Shown here piece after piece: positions 58,254 through 64,000 of a stretch of DNA of 64,000 nucleotides. Each line of letters begins with the position of its first letter. Position 1 is the first letter of the stretch. A program made the translations under genes and the position numbers. A model generated the notes under the pieces. That model was not told where the DNA came from, made no database searches, and was given only the letters and a program-made list of their open reading frames with translations. The DNA is from Pseudanabaena sp. FACHB-1998 (GTDB lineage: Bacteria > Cyanobacteriota > Cyanobacteriia > Pseudanabaenales > Pseudanabaenaceae): positions 1-64,000 of the forward strand of contig NZ_JACJQA010000008.1 in NCBI RefSeq assembly GCF_014696355.1, given 5' to 3'.

Positions 58254-60119
58254 ATGTCAAAGGCTTTCAATAGTTCGCTCTCATGTCTGGCGATATTTTT
58301 CGCATTGTCTGGTTTATATGATGCGTCAGCAAACGCTGCACCTCAAACATCAGTAAATTTAAATCAAGATTTACCCACTAATCCATCTTCCCCAGAAACA
58401 ACTTCCATAAGTAATCTGATCGATCGCCAAGAGTCCACAGTTAATCTTCAACAAAGTTTATCGTCGGGATCGTCAGCGATCACTACTATCGAAGTTGATA
58501 AATTAGCTGAGCCTACCGAAGTTTCGGCGGTTACTTCCGTCTCGCAATTGTCCGATGTTCGCCCGACTGACTGGGCTTTTACCGCATTGCAATCCCTAGT
58601 CGAGCGCTATGGCTGTATTGCAGGATATCCAGATAGTACTTTCCGTGGTGGCAAAGCCTTATCGCGCTATGAGTTTGCGGCCGGTTTAAATGCTTGCCTA
58701 GATAAAGTTAATGAGATTATTTCCGCAGGCTTAGCCGACAAAGTTTCCAAAGAGGATTTGGCAACTTTACAAAAATTGCAAGAAGAGTATGCAGCAGAGT
58801 TATCTACTTTGCGTGGTCGCATTGACTCCCTTGACAAAAAGGTTGCAACTCTTGAAGCGCAACAGTTTTCACCAACCACAAAACTCAGTGGTTTAGCTTT
58901 CTTCAACCTCACAGGTGCAACGGCTTCGGGTGATGTGACTGCCGAGCGCCTTAATGCAGGTAATATTTTGGCAACGCCCCCTCGTGGTGCAGGTGGTGTA
59001 CCCAATCGAGTTGTTACTCAAAAGCCTAACGTTACGGCAAGTTACTATCTATTTCTAACTCTCACCACATCCTTCACGGGTAAAGATGCCTTAGTAACCC
59101 AATTAGTTACGGGTAATGGGAATTCTCCAGCTAACAACTTTGTTTCAGCAGGTTTTACGAATTCAACGGGAACTCCATTTCTTGAACAAACAGGTGTACC
59201 TGTTGCCAATCAGTTTAATATTCGTGAGTTATTTTATAGTTTCCCTGCTGCTAGCAATGTTAATGTGGCGATCGGTCCTCGGATTAACTTCTATCGTTAC
59301 TTCGATCAAAATAGGTTCACTAACTTCTTAACTGGTGCAACTAGCTTTAACTCGAATGGCAGTACTCTATCCAATTCAGTTGATCGCGGGTCGGGTGCAG
59401 TTGTTGCTTGGACGATTAACCCTCAATTTAGGTTAACTGCGGCGTATTTAGGTGAGAACACAGAATTTTTAAGTGCTGCTAACCCCAACTTCAACACCTC
59501 CAGCAATCCCCAACAGGGCTTATTTGGCGGTACTAATACCTTGACGGCGGAATTAGTGTATTCACCAAGCCGTGATGCAAATATTCGCTTCTTGTATACT
59601 CGCTCTAACATTAAATCTAATGGCGATCGCATTGGTGGTGCAACTGCTGAGCCTTTACCCTATGGTATTGCTGATGATGGTCAAGGGGGTGGTATTAGCA
59701 ACGCCACCGCAGATACCCTTATCTTGAACTTCGATTGGTTGATTTCTAAGAACTTCGGTGTTTTTGGTCGTTATTCCTATGGTAGTACCAAAATTTCTCC
59801 GCTAAATCCCGCAGTAGCTGGCGGTAGCATCAATGTAAATGCATTTCAGTTTGGTTTAGGCTTCCCAGATTTGTTTAAGGAAGGTGCTTTAGGTGTTCTT
59901 TCCTTTGTGGTTCCCTATAGCTATAGCAGTGGACGTAATTTCCTTGTTTCGGGCGGTGGTGATGGCGCAACTCAGTACGATCTGGAATTGTCTTATTACT
60001 ATCCGATCACGAAAAATATTGCGATCGTCCCTGCATTCTATGCAATCTTCAATGCCAATAACTTTTCTACTAACCCAACTGTATTTGTGGGAAATCTCCG
60101 CACACAGTTTAGTTTCTAG
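58254..60119 (+). CDS. Iron-uptake porin (SLH plus OprB-like barrel)
   Basis: A 621-residue outer-membrane porin. Signal peptide at 1-29 (FFALSGLYDASANAA). After a variable segment, an SLH domain at about 95-155 (SDVRPTDWAFTALQSLVERY, then GCIAGYPDSTFRGGKALSRY), a coiled coil at 165-205 (LQEEYAAELSTLRGRIDSLD) and an OprB/SomA-type beta-barrel to the C-terminal FRTQFSF with terminal Phe. The SLH binds peptidoglycan-linked pyruvylated glycan. Cyanobacterial members pass inorganic ions including iron. Monocistronic, with a strong terminator. Confidence 0.94.
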   Translation: MSKAFNSSLSCLAIFFALSGLYDASANAAPQTSVNLNQDLPTNPSSPETTSISNLIDRQESTVNLQQSLSSGSSAITTIEVDKLAEPTEVSAVTSVSQLSDVRPTDWAFTALQSLVERYGCIAGYPDSTFRGGKALSRYEFAAGLNACLDKVNEIISAGLADKVSKEDLATLQKLQEEYAAELSTLRGRIDSLDKKVATLEAQQFSPTTKLSGLAFFNLTGATASGDVTAERLNAGNILATPPRGAGGVPNRVVTQKPNVTASYYLFLTLTTSFTGKDALVTQLVTGNGNSPANNFVSAGFTNSTGTPFLEQTGVPVANQFNIRELFYSFPAASNVNVAIGPRINFYRYFDQNRFTNFLTGATSFNSNGSTLSNSVDRGSGAVVAWTINPQFRLTAAYLGENTEFLSAANPNFNTSSNPQQGLFGGTNTLTAELVYSPSRDANIRFLYTRSNIKSNGDRIGGATAEPLPYGIADDGQGGGISNATADTLILNFDWLISKNFGVFGRYSYGSTKISPLNPAVAGGSINVNAFQFGLGFPDLFKEGALGVLSFVVPYSYSSGRNFLVSGGGDGATQYDLELSYYYPITKNIAIVPAFYAIFNANNFSTNPTVFVGNLRTQFSF

Positions 60120-60138
60120 TAAGTAGCTACGCAAAACT

Positions 60139-60181
60139 CAAATAAATAAAGGCGACGCTTTGCGTCGCCTTTATTTATTTG
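60139..60181 (+). terminator. Terminator of the porin gene
   Basis: Perfect 20-bp arms CAAATAAATAAAGGCGACGC with TTT loop; core GGCGACGCTTTGCGTCGCC shared with 16728-16768. Confidence 0.9.
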
Positions 60182-60276
60182 GATGGAGTGAGAGGGAAGG
60201 GCAAAGATGAACTAGTGCTAACATTTGAATGTAGCCCTTAAGCTTAGCTTCGGGGCTATTTAGCGATCCCCTACCG

Positions 60277-63200
60277 ATGACTATGCAGGAACTCAACAGC
60301 ACATCCCACAACCAATGGCAATTCTGGATCGATCGCGGAGGTACTTTTACGGATATTGTCGCTCAGCGTCCCGATGGGGAGATCGTGCTGCATAAATTGC
60401 TTTCTGAAAATCCCGATCGCTATACCGATGCGCCTATCCAAGGAATTCGCGATATTTTAGGACTTTCGCCCAATGCATCAATTCCCATTGAGCAGATAGC
60501 CGCAATTAAAATGGGAACTACCGTGGCGACTAATGCCTTGTTGGAACGAAAAGGCGATCGCACGGTTTTATTAATTACTCAAGGCTTTCGAGATGCCTTG
60601 AGGATTGGCTATCAGCATCGTCCGAATATTTTTGCCAGACATATTGTGTTACCTGAAATGCTCTATGAGCAAGTAATTGAAATAGAAGAACGTTATAGCG
60701 CTTATGGGGAAGTTCTAATTGCTTTAAATGAAGATGCAGCTATTAGAGAATTACAAAAAGTCTACGATTTAGGAATTAGAGCTTGCGCGATCGCCTTAAT
60801 GCATAGTTATCGCTATCCGCACCATGAGAAAAGATTAGCCGAATTAGCGAAGCAAATTGGCTTTACGCAAATTTCTGTATCCCATGAAATTAGTTCGCTG
60901 ATTAAATTTGTCAGCCGTGGCGATACAACGGTTGTTGATGCCTATCTATCACCAATTCTCAAACGCTATGTGGATCGCGTTAGTTCTGAACTTAATCAGA
61001 CCTGCCCGCTTTACCCCTTTCCCGCAGGAGAAGGTAATCAGACTACGAAATTAATGTTCATGCAGTCTAATGGGGGCTTAACGGAAGCGAAAACTTTTCA
61101 AGGAAAAAACAGTATTCTTTCGGGACCAGCAGGGGGGATTGTGGGGGCTGTGCAGACCTGTCTACAAGCAGGTTTTGAGAAAATTATTAGCTTTGATATG
61201 GGCGGAACTTCCACGGATGTGGCGCATTATGCTGGGAGTTATGAGCGATCGCTATCTACGGAAGTTGCTGGTGTGAGGCTGAGTACACCAATGATGGCAA
61301 TCCATACGGTGGCGGCAGGCGGCGGCTCATTACTATTTTTTGATGGAGCAAGGTATCGGGTAGGACCCGAATCAGCAGGCGCATTTCCCGGCCCAGCCTG
61401 TTATCGCAATGGCGGTAATCTCGCCGTAACGGATTGCAATGTGATGCTAGGGAAATTACAACCTGATTTCTTTCCAAAAGTATTTGGTAAAGATGGGAAC
61501 TTACCCCTTGATCGCGTAGTTGTGGTTGAGAAGTTCACGGAATTAGCCCAAACCATTAGTCAAATCACAGGACAGCCTGTTTTGCCTGAAGTAGTCGCCA
61601 AAGGTTTCTTAGAAATTGCGGTCGAAAAAATGGCGATGGCAATCAAGAAAATATCCGTACAGCGTGGCTATGATGTCTCGGAATATGTACTCTGTTGTTT
61701 TGGCGGTGCGGGGGGGCAGCACGCCTGCGCGATCGCGGATGTGTTAGGGATGACGCAGGTATTTATCCATCCTTACGCAGGGGTGTTATCTGCCTATGGC
61801 ATTGGTTTAGCTGATATTCGCACGATTCGCGATCGCTCGGTAGAATCAGAACTAAATTTAGAATTGCTTGCGGAACTCGAAACGATTGCGAAGAACCTCA
61901 GTGAAGAGGGCAAGACCGAGATTTTACAAGGTAATGAAGATGGTGATTTGCAGATTGAAACCAGTTTGCGATTGCGTTACACAGGCACAGATTCATCGCT
62001 AACGGTGATAATTTCCAATCCTCTCCAATTCTCTTCACAAGAAACGTTAGATTATTTGCGAACCAGTTTTACAACTTTGCATAAAGATCGCTATGGCTTT
62101 ATCTTTGCAGATAAGTCTCTAATAGTGGAAGCGATCGCTGTGGAAATCATCATTTCCAGAAAAAAGGAGAAACTAAAAAGTAAAAAAGCTAACCACCAAT
62201 CGTTAACAGCTGACATCCAAAAAGCCCAAGTTTACATGGCAGGTGCATGGCGCGAAACTCCTGTATTGCGGCGTGAGGATTTGCGCGTAGGCGATCGCAT
62301 TGTGGGGGCAGCATTGATTATTGATGCGACGGGTACTAATGCGATCGAGCCGAATTGGGAAGCAGAACTGAATGAGGATGATTGTTTGATATTAAGGCGA
62401 TCGCCTCAATATCAAACAGATGGGAGAGAAGATTCTCTTCAAGTCTCACTTATAAAGGGGGATTTAGACGGATCGCTTCCTGATCCTATTAAATTAGAAA
62501 TCTTTAATAATCTTTTTCAATCCATTGCTGAGCAGATGGGATTTACGCTGCAAAATACAAGTGCGAGTGTGAATATCCGTGAGCGCTTGGACTTTTCCTG
62601 TGCAATTTTTAATCGCGAAGGTGAATTAGTTGCAAATGCGCCACATATTCCTGTTCATCTTGGCTCGATGGGTGAAAGTGTGAAGGCTTTAATTCGCGAA
62701 AAGGGAACTACGAATATCCATTTTGGTGATGTGTTTGCGACCAATAATCCCTATAACGGGGGAACACATTTACCTGATATTACGGTGATTACGCCTGTAT
62801 TTATTGATTCAGCACAACCCATTTTTTATGTCGCTTCCCGAGGACATCATGCGGATATTGGCGGTATCACCCCCGGTTCAATGCCTTCTAATAGTACGAG
62901 CATCGAAGAAGAGGGAATTCTCTTTGATAATTTCCAGCTTGTAAAAAATGGAAAATTTTGTGAAGTGGAAGCCCTCGCTTTATTAACTTCTAGTTCATAT
63001 CCAGCCCGTAATTCTACTCAAAATATTGCAGATTTACAAGCCCAGATCGCCGCCAATGAATGTGGTGCAAAGGAACTTCAGCGTATGGTAAATCATTATG
63101 GCGCGATAACAGTTCAAGCCTATATGGGCTTTGTGCGCGACAATGCTGAATCTGCAATTCGGAAAGCGATCGCAAATTTAGCAAAGGAAAAAGATGAACG

Positions 63201-64000
63201 TAAATTTGTTTATCCTATTGATAATGGCAGTCAAATAGTTGTTTCCGTCAGCTTAGATCCCATTGAGAGAACTGCAAAGATTGACTTTACGGGAACTTCG
63301 GCACAATTAGGGAATAACTTTAATGCGCCACTTGCCGTTTGTAAGGCGGTTGTGTTGTACGTGTTTCGTACTCTCGTTGATGATGATATCCCTCTCAACG
63401 GGGGATGTTTGGAACCTTTGGAAATTGTTGTTCCTGAAGGTTCGATGCTCAATCCTGTTTATCCTGCGGCAGTAGTGGCGGGAAACGTGGAGACCTCTCA
63501 GGCGATCGCTAATGCTTTGTATGGTGCGTTGGGTGTGATGGCAGCCTCACAGGGAACGATGAATAACTTTACCTTTGGTAGCGATCGCTATCAATACTAC
63601 GAAACTATTTGCGGTGGATCGGGTGCGGGGATTGATTTTGATGGGACGGATGCAATTCAAACTCATATGACCAATTCGCGACTCACTGATCCCGAAATTC
63701 TGGAATGGCGCTTTCCTGTGCTTTTGGAAGAGTTCTCAATTAGGGCAAACAGTGGCGGCAAAGGCAAACACAGAGGCGGTAATGGTGTGACTAGACGAAT
63801 CAAGTTTCTGGAACCAATGACTGCGGCAATTTTGTCAAGTAGTCGCGTTATTTCTCCTTTTGGATTAAATGGTGGTGAGGCAGGCGCAACGGGTCGAAAT
63901 TATGTAGTAAGGAATGATGGCACAATTACCAATTTAATCAGTACTGCTACAGTCCAAATGGAATCTGGAGATACTTTTGTGATTGAAACTCCTGCTGGCG
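60277..64000 (+). CDS. 5-oxoprolinase / hydantoinase, fused HyuA-HyuB (3' end outside window)
   Basis: An open frame of 1241 codons from ATG at 60277 (MTMQELNSTSHNQWQFWIDR) to the window edge, with no stop. The first 730 residues are HyuA-like: RGGTFTDIVAQRPDGE, IKMGTTVATNALLERKGDRT, ISFDMGGTSTDVA and CCFGGAGGQHACAIADVLGM with ATPase motifs. After a linker, HyuB starts near residue 735: IRERLDFSCAIFNREGELVA, GDVFATNNPYNGGTHLPDIT and SRGHHADIGGITPGSMPSNS. Fusion of both halves is the layout of the eukaryote-like, ATP-dependent 5-oxoprolinase that turns 5-oxoproline into glutamate. Only a few dozen C-terminal residues are missing. A hydantoinase role cannot be excluded. Confidence 0.93.
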   Translation, partial: MTMQELNSTSHNQWQFWIDRGGTFTDIVAQRPDGEIVLHKLLSENPDRYTDAPIQGIRDILGLSPNASIPIEQIAAIKMGTTVATNALLERKGDRTVLLITQGFRDALRIGYQHRPNIFARHIVLPEMLYEQVIEIEERYSAYGEVLIALNEDAAIRELQKVYDLGIRACAIALMHSYRYPHHEKRLAELAKQIGFTQISVSHEISSLIKFVSRGDTTVVDAYLSPILKRYVDRVSSELNQTCPLYPFPAGEGNQTTKLMFMQSNGGLTEAKTFQGKNSILSGPAGGIVGAVQTCLQAGFEKIISFDMGGTSTDVAHYAGSYERSLSTEVAGVRLSTPMMAIHTVAAGGGSLLFFDGARYRVGPESAGAFPGPACYRNGGNLAVTDCNVMLGKLQPDFFPKVFGKDGNLPLDRVVVVEKFTELAQTISQITGQPVLPEVVAKGFLEIAVEKMAMAIKKISVQRGYDVSEYVLCCFGGAGGQHACAIADVLGMTQVFIHPYAGVLSAYGIGLADIRTIRDRSVESELNLELLAELETIAKNLSEEGKTEILQGNEDGDLQIETSLRLRYTGTDSSLTVIISNPLQFSSQETLDYLRTSFTTLHKDRYGFIFADKSLIVEAIAVEIIISRKKEKLKSKKANHQSLTADIQKAQVYMAGAWRETPVLRREDLRVGDRIVGAALIIDATGTNAIEPNWEAELNEDDCLILRRSPQYQTDGREDSLQVSLIKGDLDGSLPDPIKLEIFNNLFQSIAEQMGFTLQNTSASVNIRERLDFSCAIFNREGELVANAPHIPVHLGSMGESVKALIREKGTTNIHFGDVFATNNPYNGGTHLPDITVITPVFIDSAQPIFYVASRGHHADIGGITPGSMPSNSTSIEEEGILFDNFQLVKNGKFCEVEALALLTSSSYPARNSTQNIADLQAQIAANECGAKELQRMVNHYGAITVQAYMGFVRDNAESAIRKAIANLAKEKDERKFVYPIDNGSQIVVSVSLDPIERTAKIDFTGTSAQLGNNFNAPLAVCKAVVLYVFRTLVDDDIPLNGGCLEPLEIVVPEGSMLNPVYPAAVVAGNVETSQAIANALYGALGVMAASQGTMNNFTFGSDRYQYYETICGGSGAGIDFDGTDAIQTHMTNSRLTDPEILEWRFPVLLEEFSIRANSGGKGKHRGGNGVTRRIKFLEPMTAAILSSSRVISPFGLNGGEAGATGRNYVVRNDGTITNLISTATVQMESGDTFVIETPAG

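Noticed and set aside
10190..60181. CRISPR array
   Set aside because: The many palindromes are scattered singly in intergenic gaps; no regularly spaced direct repeats with unique spacers and no cas genes were seen.

Overview
This window comes from a cyanobacterial chromosome. The evidence is a psbA (photosystem II D1) gene at the left edge, very frequent HIP1-type GCGATCGC octamers, an SLH/OprB porin of the cyanobacterial iron-porin type, a menE homologue suited to phylloquinone synthesis, a glycine-rich cyanobacterial RRM protein and DUF1400-type hydrolase. The genus cannot be fixed from the sequence alone; a filamentous Pseudanabaena-like organism is my impression, not a result.

Layout. 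(1) 1-735: 3' part of psbA and its terminator. (2) 749-9329: a defence and toxin-antitoxin (TA) island. It holds two tandem PIN toxin/antitoxin modules with near-identical antitoxin tails, an orphan 46-residue antitoxin-like gene, a 699-residue GNAT-PIN-(GNAT-like)-(PUA-like) protein translationally coupled to an ASCH protein, a convergent Mrr-type nuclease, a DUF6516-like pair between 46-bp direct repeats, a Phd/YefM-PIN pair with a three-half-site operator, a ribbon-helix-helix-like/PIN pair, and a stretch of decayed TA fragments. (3) 9394-14972: signalling genes: zinc-ribbon/FHA protein, VWA protein, CheY-like regulator, GAF/class III cyclase and a second VWA protein. (4) 15027-24830: rlpA, a DnaJ-pentapeptide protein, a 7TMR-GGDEF-EAL protein, a glycosyltransferase-like protein, a DMT transporter, HU and the F1 gamma subunit. 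(5) 25093-43420: thiG, a PAS-GGDEF-EAL protein, a glycosyltransferase, uup, a MASE1 hybrid kinase and a REC-PAS regulator, an M23 peptidase, birA head to head with trmN6, a VOC protein, menE, cynS and a DUF1400 hydrolase. (6) 43539-43610: tRNA-Thr(CGT). (7) 44296-54272: a co-oriented secretion cluster: TpsB transporter, TPR-CHAT protease, PEP-CTERM-like protein and a TpsA exoprotein. (8) 54715-64000: RRM protein, HerA-like ATPase, AIG2-like protein, hiuH, an iron porin and a fused HyuA-HyuB 5-oxoprolinase running off the right edge.

The most striking non-coding property is the number of long, near-perfect intergenic palindromes (about 35). Many carry the same GC-rich core (GGCGGCGC-NNN-GCGCCGCC or close variants) inside arms of unrelated sequence. 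Most lie directly at gene 3' ends, often exactly between convergent stop codons, so they probably act as bidirectional terminators. Several are nested inside longer elements with their own terminal inverted repeats and look like MITEs. The best case is 57481-57595, with 16-bp perfect terminal repeats.

The best candidates for an undescribed system are the GNAT-PIN-PUA/ASCH operon beside Mrr (2687-6215), the two-partner secretion/CHAT cluster (44296-54272), and the nested-palindrome family itself. All functions are inferred from sequence reading; no database search was run.
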